NCBI GenBank assembly: GCA_030549335.1
Contig: CM060197.1
Span: forward strand, 47,023,654-47,087,653
From: Pontederia crassipes
Taxonomy: Eukaryota; Streptophyta; Magnoliopsida; Commelinales; Pontederiaceae
DNA length: 64,000 bases
Direction of reading: 5' to 3'
Shown here one piece after another: positions 46,815-59,479 of this stretch. The notes beneath the pieces were generated by a model. The model saw only the letters and a program-made list of their open reading frames with translations. It had not been told where the DNA came from and did no database searches. The number at the start of each line of letters is the position of its first letter. Position 1 is the stretch's first letter. Both the position numbers and the translations under genes were made by a program.

Positions 46815-47570
46815 AGGGTGTTCACGGGTCGGATTAACAAATCCAACCTGTCAGGTCGAGCCTTTTTGAAGAGGTAAATCGGGTCGGGTGGGTAACCATT
46901 ATTTTTTTTAATTGTTTACTAGTTTTATATTATTTAATATAAAAAATATTATTTAATATTTATTTTAAAGTATAAAATAGATTTTTCAAATATTTAAATA
47001 TTATTTTCAGACTTAAAATATTTTATTTTAATATTTTCTGAATATAAGCTTAAAATTAATTTAAAAATGTAAAAAAATTAAAAGAATAAATAAATTGTCG
47101 GGACTTCGGGTGGGGTCGGGTATCCCAACCCGTACTCGACCCGACCACCCTAATTCTCTTTCTATCTGTAATTCTCTTTTATTTTATTATTCTCTTAATA
47201 CATTTTAATTTTTATTCATTCTCTCCAACTAACATCTTTCCTTTTGGTTTCTTATTTTACATTCTTTTCTTTTTTTTCTCCTTCAATCTTCATAACCTTC
47301 CTATTACATCTAAAATAATTTGGTAACTTTAAACTTTCATATCTCCTAATAAAATTATTTGAATATGTCACATCTTTTGAAATAATTAAAAAAAACCAGG
47401 TTCAACCGGATTCACTAATTCAACCCAGTTTTTCAAGTTTTTTCCGATCCGACCCGATTTTTTATCATGTCTAGTTTTACTGATAAACTGGACCGAAATT
47501 TCTTACGTATTAGTGATCGCACCGGTTGAACTGACCGGTCCAAACCGATTTTTAAAACAAGGAAAGGGCC
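46815..47570. mobile_element. Degenerate hAT-like elements (gggtcggg- and accggtt-rich)
   Basis: Begins gggtgttcacgggtcgg at about 46816 with a complementary cccgaccaccct near 47149. A second part ends near 47555 with gaccggtccaaaccgattttt, resembling the right end of the hAT-like elements. Boundaries and duplications are not clear. Confidence 0.45.
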
Positions 47571-47574
47571 TCTT

Positions 47575-47830
47575 TTTGTGAATTTGATTCTTTAACTGGC
47601 AGGTTACACTTTCAGGACGATACATTGGTTTTGTTCATGATGTATGAAGATCTTATGTAGCTAGTGGAAGATTGTGCAAAAATAAACAAATCAAGGAAAA
47701 TATTCTTGGATCACATGTCTCGGTGTCATGTTGTCTCTCATGTTGACTGTATGTACTTCAACAAGAGCGAGAAGGTAACTCGTTCAAATTCCATTTAGTG
47801 GCTGGTCATGTTACTTATCAGGATAAAATC
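47575..47830 (+). repeat. Inverted duplicate of 62100-62385
   Basis: About 250 bp match the reverse complement of 62100-62385 (gttcatgatgtat, tgcaaaaataaacaaatcaaggaaaa, aactcgttcaaattcc). In both copies ttacactttcag is followed by a short open stretch ending ATGTATxAAGATCTTATGTAG, which could be a last exon of an unidentified gene. Confidence 0.8.
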
Positions 47831-47839
47831 TATACATTA

Positions 47840-48911
47840 AAATCGTTATATTTGACCCCACTTAGGTTGGGTCGGGTCGGGTCACTGTTCGGATCGAACT
47901 CAACCTGATCCGATCACAATCCGAAGGGTGGTCGGGTCGGGTACGAGTTGGAATACGCGGGTCAGATCACTGGTCGGGTCGGACCCGACCCTATAATTAT
48001 GATTTCAGATCAAAAATAAATTTAAACTATTATATTAGTAATTATATAATCAAATAAAATAAAATTACTATTTAAACTAATATCTAGTGATACATAATAA
48101 TTATTAAAATGATTTAATCATTTTGTAGTAATTTGTATATTATATTACTATAAAAAATTATAAATAACATTATTGATCCAAATTTTGATTTTATTATAAA
48201 ATAATTTAAACATTTAAACCTTGACTATTGGCAAACTTTCTTTTTCCAATTTCCGACCTTGACTCGATTGAAAAAATTAAAATATAGAAATATTTTATTA
48301 GGGAATATGAATGTTTAAATGATTTTATAAAATTTGAAAGTTGTGCACGTGAAAGTGAAAAGAGAAAAAATAGGAAAAAATTAAATTTAAAATAAGAAAA
48401 TAAAAAGAAAGATCTTCAATACTTGATTAGAGGAAATGAATCAAAATAGAAATAGAATATTAATCAAATTAAATAAAAAGAGAGATACATGTGGAAAGAG
48501 AATAAAATCCGGTAATAATATATTACTAATAAATTTATATTGAAATTAAAGTTAGATTATTATATTAGTACTAATAGAAAGAAAACTACTAAATAGGAAC
48601 ATATCATTAATCAAATAAAATAAAAGAGAGTTATATATGAAAAAAGAATAAAATCCGGTAATAACATATTAGTAAAAAAATTATATTGAAATTAAATTTA
48701 TACTATTATATTAGTAATAATACAAAAGAAATATATTATTTAAACTAACATTCGGTAAAATAATAATTATTTAATTAGTTTAATTATTTTTGTAATAATT
48801 TATATATTAAATTAGTTTTAAATAATTATAAATTAAATTCCGTTTGAACTGGTCGAACCTCGACTCGATTGACTTGCCGATTCAATCTTGCATCCAATTT
48901 TGAAAACATTG
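47840..48911. mobile_element. Degenerate hAT-like / gggtcggg-rich element
   Basis: Starts in gggtcgggtcgggtcac repeats and ends gattcaatcttgc...tttgaaaacattg, like the right ends of the hAT-like elements. The left end is not identifiable. AT-rich, non-coding core. Confidence 0.45.
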
Positions 48912-49798
48912 CTAAAAATTTACAAAGCTCTAAATGCCAACTATTCCATACGCCATGCAACTTAAATGAAAATGACAATATATAACTTGTACTATTTGAT
49001 GGCATATTGAAAAGAATTCTAGAGATTTTTATGAAATGAGGCACTGAATAATAAAAAATTATTTATCTAGTAAGTATCAGCGGAATCACAAGCTTATTTA
49101 AGTTTGTTATCATCATTTGCTTCATTTCAGGCCTGCCGGAAGACGAATATTAAAGTTAGGGCTCAGACGTATAATAAATAACGCAAAGTGGCACATAGGG
49201 ACTTTAATGGATCGTCTGAACTCCCGGTGGCAACAAATCTCCCATTGGCTGATGGTGTATGCATATGAGCTCATCCTGCGAGCCCCCCTTCCCGCCGGCT
49301 AGCCCCTTCTCCGAATCCCATTTTTTTATCTTTTAATTATTATTATTATTTTTAATATTATCACATCAATAAAATTATTTGCGTGGAGGAGAAAGATCAT
49401 ATCACATTAGCGGTATGACTTATAAACGGCCTATAACCAAGTAAAAAGAGCATTCGATGTTATTAAAAACTATTAAAAAATAGATGACATTTGTATTACA
49501 TATTAAAATTAGAGGATATGATTGAGAGTTGCATCTTTATTATTATTTATGTTTTTTCTTTAAACTTTAAGTTGTCATAAATCATAAAACTCGTCCCTTG
49601 TTTAACGTTGAAATTGAGCTTTTATTTCAGAAAGTATATTGGACTTCTGCTGGTAACAATGTTTTGGTTTTACTTTCAAGCCCTTCCAATTTTGTATGTT
49701 TTTTATCAAATAATCAGTGAAAGTCAAATCTTTTTTAAGGGCGTCACGAGGAAATATCGATTTTTTAAGGGCGTTACTTTAGTCAAATGTTTTTTAAC
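48912..49798. repeat. Methyltransferase 3'-flank repeat, copy 3, plus 42.2-42.45 kb-like DNA
   Basis: 48912-49270 matches 41890-42190, and 49570-49760 matches 42250-42440 (ttgtttaacgttgaaattgag, gtcaaatcttttttaaggg). It leads directly into the RALF-like fragment at 49799, as the same DNA leads into a RALF 3' end at 42.5 kb. Confidence 0.7.
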
Positions 49799-49858
49799 TG
49801 CAAAATAAAACAGTGCTGCTAGTAGTCTTGTTACCACAACGAAATTATATCCTCCCAT
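49799..49858 (-). pseudogene. RALF-like copy C: signal peptide only
   Basis: From ATG at 49858 the minus strand reads MGGYNFVVVTRLLAALFYFA, matching the signal peptides of copies A and B, and then runs into unrelated DNA. Its promoter is split by the hAT-like element at 49925-50870. Confidence 0.85.
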
Positions 49859-49924
49859 TGCTATACCTGCAATGTTTGTTAACTCTATCGTATATCTGCA
49901 CTCCTCCCCTGCTGTTGTATATAT

Positions 49925-50870
49925 CAATGTTATTAAAACCGGACCGGACGGCCGGTTCAACCACAAATCGACACTTGGTCTGGTCCGGATTGATCCTAAA
50001 AATCGTTGTGAGTGTTAAATCGAAAAACATCCGATTGAATCGGAAAAAATCGGCAAACCGATGAACCGGTAAAAAATTGATTCAATTGAATTTTGAAAAA
50101 AAATCAAGTTAAGATGGAAAGTAAGTTGAATGAAATGGAAAGAAAAATAAATAAAGAAGATATTAATGAAGGAATCGGACTAGTTGGATCAAAATTTAAA
50201 TGAAAATACAAAAATAAATGTAGGAAAATAATTAGCAGGTAGAAAACAAATTTGAAAGTAGAGAAATAAATAAGGCGTAAATTAGGAAATGACGCAAATG
50301 TAAATATAAGAAGATAATTAATACGTAGAAAAAATAAATTTGAAAGTGAAAATATAAATATAAAAAAATACATAATAATAAAATAATTGATTAACTGTCA
50401 TGTTTTTCAATATAATAAATAATCTGAAAAAGAAGCCTAATTCAACTATAAATATGAAAAGAAGGGAAATAAGGAATAATGGGAAAAATGAAAATAAACA
50501 AGAAAATAAATGTGGAAGGATAAACAATTAGAAGAATAATTGGAAATAAAAAAGAGATAAAAAATAAAAAGTGAATGAACTTTAAATAAAGTAATATAAA
50601 ATCACTAATATTATATTAATAATAATCGATTAGATTTGGATAGTTTAACTTTATACAATATGTCAAAAATAATTTTATGTTAATTTATGATTATTAGTAG
50701 TTTATTATAATAAAATATAATATATTAATTGTTATATTTATTCAAAGATTAATATAAATATTATTATTTTAATAAAAATCCGATTCTTTGCGGTTGAACT
50801 CGATCGAATCGGTCCAACCACGACCCAATTGAGACGCCGGTCGGTGGCCGGTCCGATTATAATAACATTG
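49925..50870. mobile_element. hAT-like non-autonomous transposon, 946 bp
   Basis: Left end CAATGTTATTAAAACCGGAC, right end GTCCGATTATAATAACATTG, clearly inverted. Perfect 8-bp duplication GTATATAT (49917-49924, 50871-50878). The empty site is preserved in RALF module B (ttgtatatatatacactcat at about 25265). Confidence 0.93.
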
Positions 50871-50878
50871 GTATATAT

Positions 50879-51407
50879 ATACACTCATCAAAGCTATTTC
50901 TCACTGAAACTAATGACATAGTTATTACTGCATGAGCCATATTAATTAGTGTACTATATATATTACCTCCCAACTACCTCCCAAATATATGTCTATTTTT
51001 TATGTACGGTTTCCCATCAAATTATTATATGAGTTGTACTTCAGCTGTTTAATCTTCCATCTTCAGAATGACTAATTTTATATCCAAGTGAAAACAGAAA
51101 GGTAAACTCTGATCAAATAGGTTTAAGGGGTGTTTGGATATATTTATAAGTCACTCAAGATGACTTATAAATAATTTTGAAATTCTCCATTTGATAATTG
51201 AAAAAAATTGATTATAAACACTTATTTTACTTGATTATAAATTAGAAAAAAAAAGTTAGAGGACCCCAACTTATTTTGTGAGAGAAAAAATTGATCGATC
51301 AATGAATATACTATTTTATCCTTAAATTATACTTAATTTTCTTCACATATTTCTTCAATTATAATATTAAGATTTTTTTTTAGTAATTTGATTAAAATAA
51401 TAACTTA
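50879..51407. repeat. RALF module D distal flank, first part
   Basis: acactcatcaaagct matches 25276. 51050-51115 (ttcagaatgactaattttatatcc, gtaaactctgatcaaa) matches 15070-15135. The remainder is AT-rich. Confidence 0.55.
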
Positions 51408-51594
51408 ACTCCGCCTATGTTTTATAGCCGGTCCCAAGCCCGAATAAAGGAGGAGGGTTGTGTTAGGCCCCGACAGCCAGCGTAAAATCTTATCGAATCA
51501 CATGAACATGGATCAACGAATGGCGTCGTATGATCCATGTAGCCGACCCCATCTAGTGGGATAAGGCTTTGTTGTTGTTGTTGTTGTTGTTAAT
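51408..51594 (+). mobile_element. Au SINE, near full length (187 bp)
   Basis: Body from ACTCCGCCTATG to gtgggataaggcttt plus a (GTT)n tail. It is flanked by a perfect 18-bp duplication GATTAAAATAATAACTTA (51390-51407, 51595-51612). The 3' end is the conserved Au SINE agccgacccca...gtgggataaggc. Confidence 0.93.
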
Positions 51595-51612
51595 GATTAA
51601 AATAATAACTTA

Positions 51613-52480
51613 TACTTTTTTTTATTACCAAACATGCAATTATTTATTTTTAAAATTACCTTCGATTGTTAAATTATTTATCAACACTTCAACTTATCAG
51701 TTATTTTATATTAGTTAAGTCAAACGGACCCTTATTTATAACTAATCGGTATGTTTTATTTCAGCTATATTTTTAAAATTTTGAAGAAATGAGAGTAGTT
51801 CCTAATTTTCTTGGAGACACTATTAAAGGGTATTTTGTTCACTTGAGATTTAATGTGAGCATTTGGTTGTGGATCTCGGAGAGGACATTTGGCAACTGAA
51901 AAATGGAACGAATCATCAAGTTGCGATTTCATGGTTCCAATCGATTTCGTCAAATAATATAACGTTTCATAGAATCATGCCAGAAATTCACGGTGGGAAC
52001 CAGCAAGTGACACTGGTTCCCACCCCCCAGTCCAGCCCTATAGCAGAACTAGTTTTTTATTGACGTGACAATATCTTTTTTCATTCTATTTTTTCTTTTC
52101 CTTATTTTATCTCTCTTAAGTTTCTCTCACAAAAATAAATTATTTATGAAACATAATAGAATTATAATAAAATAATTAATATAATATTATTTATTACTTT
52201 TATTTCACCATTTTTTTAAATATTTTATTAAATATAATTTATTATAGAATATATTTTTTAATAAAATTTTAATAAAAATTAATTTATACTATTATTTTAT
52301 TAATTAATAATACTATATTTTACATTTATAATATTTACTTTTATTCAACCACTCATTAAAATTTATCGATCACCTTAAATTTTTTATATCGCATCAACTT
52401 TTTTATTTCTTATCATTACCTTCCATTTTATTTAAATTTACTTCGTACTAATATGGCAATTCAATCTTTCACGTGAAACT
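51613..52480. other. Intergenic DNA of RALF module D
   Basis: 51850-51880 (gtgagcatttggttgtggatc) matches 15307-15330. The rest is AT-rich without a recognisable gene; the 66-codon frame at 51863-52063 has no features. Confidence 0.45.
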
Positions 52481-53191
52481 TGTCACACACTGAAAATTCT
52501 ATAAAAAAAATTTAAAATTTTAAATGTTATGCTCGAAACTAGAATGGACACTTGTTATCGCGGCAAGCCGATAGCTTAGATGACGCATTACCGGACGAAA
52601 CTATTTCGGACGTCCAGAAGTGCTTCAGGAAGAAAGACAAAAATATCGATTTTAATGTCTCTCTTTCGTCCATTACACCCGAAGATATGTAACTCTTCCA
52701 CTCATGTTCTGAGGAGAGTTATGGATGAAATCCCCACCATCATGCTCTTTAAAGTCATTTCTCATTTTTCTTCCATCACCATTTCTATGTTGTTCTTCTT
52801 GGTGGTCATGGCCAGAGGAGGAGAGGAGCATCCCAACAACTACAGAAGATCCAAGAGAACAAGGAGGGAGAAGAGGATGTGGTTAAAGCTTGATCTAACA
52901 AGGAGAAGAATCGGACTACATCGAGACGTGTGTTATTTGGGATTCGGGTCATGAAGATTTTTCAAAAAATCATACATATTTTAAGAACTGTTTCATAGCT
53001 AGAGATTAGGCTAGAAAGGGTAGAACTCTTGCTATATGTCTTAGTTTTATCATTATGACTTGCCTACTCGAAAACAAGTTTAGCCAAACAATATTATGAA
53101 TGAGATTGATTGATTTACGTGTGATGATGATTTTTATGATAGAGATTTATTCTTATTTGAAAATAGATATATTGCAGCATGCACTCTGAAA

Positions 53192-54584
53192 CACTACAAG
53201 AAATCTACAAAATAGTGACTCCACAATGCGTCGCTAACGTGGCGATAACTCATGGCTAAAAATATGTCGACACGGCGCCACCAACAAGAGATGCCGAAAA
53301 TCGGTAACCATTAGCGTCGTCATGGTGCCAAAGTGCACAACGGTGCTACTAGCATCACCTGTGATGCTAGTTCAGCGTTGATGCTATAAGTTGCGTGGCA
53401 AAGCGACATACAAAGCTGCTAATGCGACGCTGAAGATGCCCACATCATCGAGATGCCAAGATGACACTAAATATAGACGGTATTCTGACGCTAATATGAT
53501 GCTAAAGCAATTGTTAGCTCTATTTTCTTGTCATCATTTGTGGCACTGCTTAGATGCCAATGCGTCGCTAAGAATTGGGACTCTATGTAGTCGCTAAAGT
53601 GGTGGTAAATTGCGGTGCCAATGTGGTACTAAAGAGATGTTAAGTATAATATGTTCATACATTGAAATAGCATTGCTTTGCACATATACATTTCATACTA
53701 CACGTAATCACAAAATACATCATCAAATTCCTAATCATTTCCATTAAATCATCAAATTACATCATCAAGTTCCTAATCATTCAATTACATTCATCGAGTG
53801 CTAATGTTTTACATTATAGTTGAAGTATTACGCATTCACACATTACAGGTTACATCAAATTACATCACACATTACACATTCTATTTTTTCGGCAATGTCC
53901 CCTGGCGCCATCCGACGACGTCCCCCTCTGAGGTAACCCCCTACATGCAGCTGCCACTGATGTCATTATTCCCTTGCAGTGCTCCCCTGCAACCTTTGCA
54001 CTGGAGACATCCGTATAACCCCCGCCATCTTCAGAGTTGAAGGACCGAACAACGCCGTCGAGACTGTGAGGCAGCGGAGGTGGACATCGACATCGCGGAT
54101 CATTGTCATCACTGTTGCACTGGCACTAGTGGATAAGGAAGAGGGTGTGGAGGGTGTCATCACGCTCCCGACTGGCGAGATGGTGGAGGTGGGCGAGGTT
54201 GAGAGCTTGGGATGGAGGGAGCGGAGTGAAGAGTGAGCATGAGTGGAGGGAGCAGATGCAATATGTGATGGACACACTCATGGATCGTCAAAGAAAAGAA
54301 AGTTGAGGTTGGAATTCATTCTATGATGCGCACACAGATCGAGTTTAGCGATGCAACAAGTGCGATGCTAACTCGACGATAAAGTGGTGCCAACAACTTG
54401 CGACGCTATTTTGAGGCTACTGTGATGTCGTGCGGTTAATTTTTATTTTTTAATTAAACTATGGAGAAAATTAAGTCAATTATCATAATTTTATAATTAA
54501 GAAAATAACAATAAATTTTATAGATAATTAATTTTAAAATAGTTGGATCATTTATGTATGTGTATATATATATGTGTGTGTGTG

Positions 54585-54617
<33 letters not shown>

Positions 54618-55447
54618 GTGTGTGTGTATATATATATATGCATATATGTATGCAAGAAAAACATGTCACTTAATTCAACCGTCATAATTCCATGATTAAG
54701 AATATAAAAATAATTTATCTATAATTAAGATATGATATATATTGTATGTATAATATATTGGCATGTAGGTATACAAATTAAATGTACTATGTTCTATATA
54801 AATATATATATGTATCTAGGTATGTATATAAATGTGTATTTGTGTTTATATATGTCAATAAATTTATAAAGGGATAGTATAGGTAACATATATAGTTATA
54901 CAAATTAACATTACCTACTTAAATACAAATCAATAAAGGTATATATATGATTTTCTATTTCACGTTTGCATTACTTCGGCGACGCAACGACATAGCATCA
55001 CTTTAGCCTCACGATAGCGTCACTGCCTCTTGAACTAGCCTTAATTTAGCGATGCAGTGGCCGTGATGCTAACGTATCGCCACACAGTGTCGACACCAAT
55101 ACAATGCATGCCACCATTCCAATATCGCCCCCTAAATGAGCGTTGGCTCAGCGTCGCATGGGCAATTATGCTAATTTAGCATTGCATTGTGTCAACACCA
55201 ATACATCTCTATAATCTACCGTGTATTTTCTATTTTCGGTGTGTGATAATAGTAGCAAAATAGCATCACGATGGTGCCAAATTTATCGCCAAAGTGCAGT
55301 AACACTAATGCGACGCTAAATATATGCTATGGAGAGGAACTTAGCGATGCATTTTGTCAACACAATGGTGTTGCTATTGGCATCGAATTCGCGTCGCAAC
55401 ATTTGAGTCGCTAATTTGCGTCGCTATTTGGCAAATTTCTTGTAGTG
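53192..55447. mobile_element. Non-autonomous CACTA element, 2,256 bp
   Basis: Ends CACTACAAGAAAT and ATTTCTTGTAGTG, duplication AAA (53189-53191, 55448-55450). Subterminal arrays of gcgtcgcta / tagcgacgc units are spread over about 400 bp at each end. No transposase sequence was recognised. The unit differs from that of the element at 2355, so it is a distinct family. Confidence 0.9.
54556..54652. repeat. (TG)n/(TA)n compound microsatellite
   Basis: Alternating tgtgtg and tatata runs with tatatg interruptions in the CACTA interior. Confidence 0.9.
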
Positions 55448-57289
55448 AAAAGATTCTTGTTTTATAGTTTGATCAATTTAAAAAAATGCCGATAATGTTG
55501 AATTTGGGTAAATGAAATAAGACCTTTGGCTTTCAAGTTATAAGATAGAGTCGATTGGATCATGTTGATAAATCTTTGCTTCTGGATCATATATGATAGT
55601 AGGAATGAGTCGCATATGTTATGTTTATGTTTTGTACGAAGAAAACTAATTGAAAACCTAAGGATTTGCAATGACCTGTGACTCTGTCGATCTGAAACAA
55701 GTGACCAAATCCCTTTCGGATGTCTGAATCACCTCGCCAGAGGATAGTGGCTACTAGATCGTACTCCCAAAACCATACCGGATGATCGATCTAGACCAGA
55801 AAAGAAAGTTTGAAACTCTTTCGGACGATCAAACTAGAAGATGACGACGATAACTAGTCGGCCGATCGAAACCATTTCGGCCGATTGATTTGGACTATTC
55901 ACGCCTGAATATGATCTGATGATCGACAAAAATAGTTCTGATCACTCGAGGATCATGGAGCTGGTTCCAGCAGACGATCGGTTAAGTTTTGGCCGATCGA
56001 AACTCTCGATCGAAAGGTCGAACGGTCAAAAGATGAAACTTCTGAATATAGATTAATCGGACTTTTGATCCTCTTTCGGACAACTGCTGAATGAATCCCA
56101 AATGGACGATCGATCAATCTTTCAAGCGTCTAATTTGTGGACAGAGACAATATGGCATTAACTTTAACCTCATGGTTTTATAAGTCTCTGTTTACTTGAT
56201 TAATACTGAATGACAAGAACTTAAAGATGATTCAGAGCTACGTTTGCTCCGTACATACTTGATTGATTCAAGTGATCGAAAGATAGACTCATAATTAATA
56301 AGATAAAAGATGAGAATTATCATTACCTACCTACATGACAACCTTGACATTCTCCACCTACATATGTCTCCACTTGTACGAGGTCATCTTGCATACCAAG
56401 GCTAACTTTTTGCTAAAATATACATTCAAACCTATTTAAGGGGGCCTAATGTTATTTTTTAATCGTCAAATTTATATATTAACACATATATTTAATAAAA
56501 TTTTTAAAATGTGAGGGGGTCAGGGCCCCCCTCTTGATACACGTAGGTCCGCCCCTAAGCTACACACTTGTATATTTGCAATAGTATTTCCTAAAAGTGG
56601 AGAGCTCTTCTAACCCATAAATAAGATGAAAGACTATGAATGGCTAAAGATGAATGAAAAGACTTTGTCAAATCACAAACATAAACAATGAACATGAACA
56701 TAAATATGAAAAATGAAATGAAATGAAAAAGATATGAAACCATGATCTCTCATTGATTTATTATTGTTTCATGCTTATTATAATGGAACTTTCTTATGAC
56801 CTGTTATGAATTTACACTTAACTTTATGCTAATGGTTGAACTTACTTTTCTGTGTGATGCCCACAAGTGATGTGCTTGCGAGCTAGATTCATGTGTATGC
56901 CACGACTACAATTCGAATGGCGTGTGCACATAATTATCTAGAGTTGTACTGAGTCTTTCTATCTTTTGAGTTATATTTGGGACTCATGACTATTATGTAT
57001 TATGATATGGACTTTTATATGCCTAAGACTTATGTTAGACGATATGATATACACTTATTTATTTAGCCTTCGCATTTTTTATATGCAACATTTTACTTTA
57101 ATGTCTTCTACTTATATGTCACTCTTTTTTACCATCTGAGTCAGCAAAAGAGTCAAAGTAGTATCGAAGAAAGTAGCACACGAATCAAATTTTGGGACAT
57201 TACAGAACTTGTAGGAACTACAATTCTACTATCCAAATGCAACCAGAACGAATTACACTCATCTGTACCTTAATTTTTAATACTTAGAC

Positions 57290-57900
57290 TAATCTAATAT
57301 TCGATTGAAAAGTAAAATGAAAAATTCTTATGTTCATTTTAACTACTCTTTTTCTTATCATATCAAATAATGCTCTTTGTCATAAAAACAATACTTTATT
57401 GTGCCCATGTGATTAGGGTCTATTAATGTGACATTGATATTCTTCTATGCATGTGGATCGTTTAATTATATGCACATGGAATTAAGGCTGGAGGTACGCG
57501 GTCGCCATTTTTGGACCACGTCAAAGCTGCCAAATTCTTCCTAAATCATTGACAGCAAGTTAGTTTTATGAGAATCATAATTTATGTTTCGCCAATATCA
57601 TCCAAATTTCTGCCCAAGGCGTAGTACAAGAAAGATTAACCTCCAAACCGCTCAATCTACGAGTCAAAGAACGCGCGCTCAGATTCCAGTAAGATAATTT
57701 CTTTTGTTGGACTTATGGCCACACTTGAACGTGTGCATAAGCGGCTCACACTTGAACTGCTCGACCGTAAAAGAGATGAAGGTGCAACAACTTCTAGCGA
57801 ATAAGCCCGATTCGACGTTGAAAGACGGTAGGAGTTTCATGATTAAATTTGCATTGTGATTCAGGGATTCAGTGTTTCATGATTAGAATGATTTATATAT
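57290..57900. repeat. RALF module D, 3' flank of the gene
   Basis: ctaatattcgattgaaaag matches 15356, and ggtacgcggtcgccattt (57492) matches 23989. agagatgaaggtgcaacaact (57770) matches 24228-24250. Confidence 0.7.
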
Positions 57901-58798
57901 TATATTATATATATATATATATGCTTGTGTGAATTTACATATTAATAGTCGGATAAATTATATGAAGCGTCCTTCAATTTTAAGTGCAGTAATTAAAAAG
58001 TCTTCCAATTTTAATTTACATTTAGACTAACCTCGATTTTTTTCTACACGTTATTCTAAAATAATGTAAACATCTTTTACCCTACGCCGGTTAAAAATGT
58101 TGCAACTAACTTATACATGCCTCAAAGTTTTTAAGGTTGCGTTTGAAAATGGAACCGTAAATTTTCTTAAATTCTCGATGAATGATTGAATTGATAGTTT
58201 AGTTCGAAATGTGTTTGGATGGAGCGTAACAATGAGGAACTAGGGAGGATTAGGAAGTTGATGTGATAGAAAAAGTAAATGCGATAGATTAATTTTTTGT
58301 TAGATTTTGAATTAAATATTATTATTATACATATAAATTATAAGTTTGTTATTAATAAAAATAAAATTATAAAATAAAAAATTTTATGATAAAAATTTTG
58401 TTAAAAAATAAATTATTTAAATAAAAAAATCATTTGTAAAATTAATTATATTTAATAAAAATATTAATTTTTTTATGAAATAATAAGTAATAAATAATAT
58501 TATATTAATCCTTTATCAAAATTACTTTATCTTTATTAAATAATTTATTATATGAGAGAAATGTGGAACCGGAGTCACCGGAACCAATGATTATTTGGTT
58601 CTAATTTTTTGTTCCTGAATTGCAGTTCCAACCGATCGTGTTTGAGGAATGAAATTAAAACTAGGTGGCGGTTGCAGTTTGATTTCAACCAGACACAGTC
58701 TAAAAGTTTTCATCTAACTTTTAAAAAATTGCCTAAATTATATGAAAATAATTTTAGAAGTGGTCAAAGCCTATTTAACTAGATGAAAAAGGAGATGT
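57901..58798. other. AT-rich insertion within RALF module D
   Basis: Separates the flank from the coding fragment. A hAT-like or unclassified AT-rich segment with gtttggatggagcg and cgtttgaaaatggaacc motifs; no open frame. Confidence 0.35.
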
Positions 58799-59000
58799 AC
58801 CTGGAGGAGGCTCCTTCATGTCTCCCATGATAACGCCCACTCATCTTGCTCCTCCCCTACGAACCGTCGCGCTCTCCTGTGCCCTTTAATGGAGGAGTTG
58901 CCAGCGGTGGAATTGCTAGAGTTGATGACAACGTGGTCGAGCTGCTGCTGTGCTGTTAAAAAAATCATCTTGGTCGAATGTAACAATGTCGTGTTAGAAA
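58799..59000 (-). pseudogene. RALF-like copy D: pro-region fragment
   Basis: The minus strand reads LLHSTKMIFLTAQQQLDHVV, NSSNSTAGNSSIKGH and EEQDEWALSWET, matching residues 38-88 of the intact copy at 24777-25208. Both the signal peptide side and the part after SWET, including the dibasic site and the cysteines, are missing. Weak similarity to the upstream region continues at about 59325-59470 after an insertion. The long frame reaching 59175 is a fusion with unrelated DNA. Confidence 0.75.
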
Positions 59001-59479
59001 ATTGTGGCCGAGCTCCTTTTGTACTTGTCGGAGGAAGCTGCCGGAGAAGGAAAAAGAAAGAGGAGAAAGCGCAGTGGAAGAAAGAGGAATGAAACAGAGA
59101 GATGAAAGAGAAATCTAAAAGTATATATGATAAAGTTTGAACAACAGACTTCAAAGGATTACAACTCTCACACAAAGCTATTTATACCAAAGAAAGACCG
59201 ACATACAGAGATTAAACTAGTATTAGAACTAATATAACAACTCCTCAAGACACACACCAACTATTTGTTCTACAACTACGAAGGCTGACCAGAGCTGAAA
59301 TCATCCATGAACTGTGACGGTGACGATGTGTAAACTCCAACACGTCGTAGCAACATCAGCTGCAGCTGCTATTGCAAATCGTGGCAGCAACGACGAAGCC
59401 ATTTCCATCCATTGCTACCTTTCATATATCTCTGCATTCCGCCCTATAAAGCTATTTATGCATTATAATAAAGCTATTT

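Larger units (their letters stand above)
52481..57204. mobile_element. Probable solo LTR (about 2.46 kb) interrupted by a CACTA element
   Basis: Proposed ends TGTCACACACTG (52481) and TTTTGGGACATTACA (57204), with a 4-of-5 matching duplication AAACT/GAACT. Removing the CACTA element and its 3-bp duplication leaves about 2,465 bp, with no gag-pol domains. The flanking DNA on both sides belongs to one RALF module (51.85 and 57.29 kb both match 15.31-15.37 kb), which supports a single insertion. Ends are proposed by form, not by a second copy. Confidence 0.6.

Noticed and set aside
52580..52954. 124-codon plus-strand frame
   Set aside because: Lies inside the candidate LTR; no motif or partner exon.
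54454..54669. 71-codon minus-strand frame rich in His/Tyr/Ile/Thr
   Set aside because: Translation of a (TG)n/(TA)n microsatellite.
58816..59175. 119-codon minus-strand frame read as a complete protein
   Set aside because: Only the last ~55 codons match the RALF-like precursor; the first part is unrelated inserted DNA, so it is a chance fusion.
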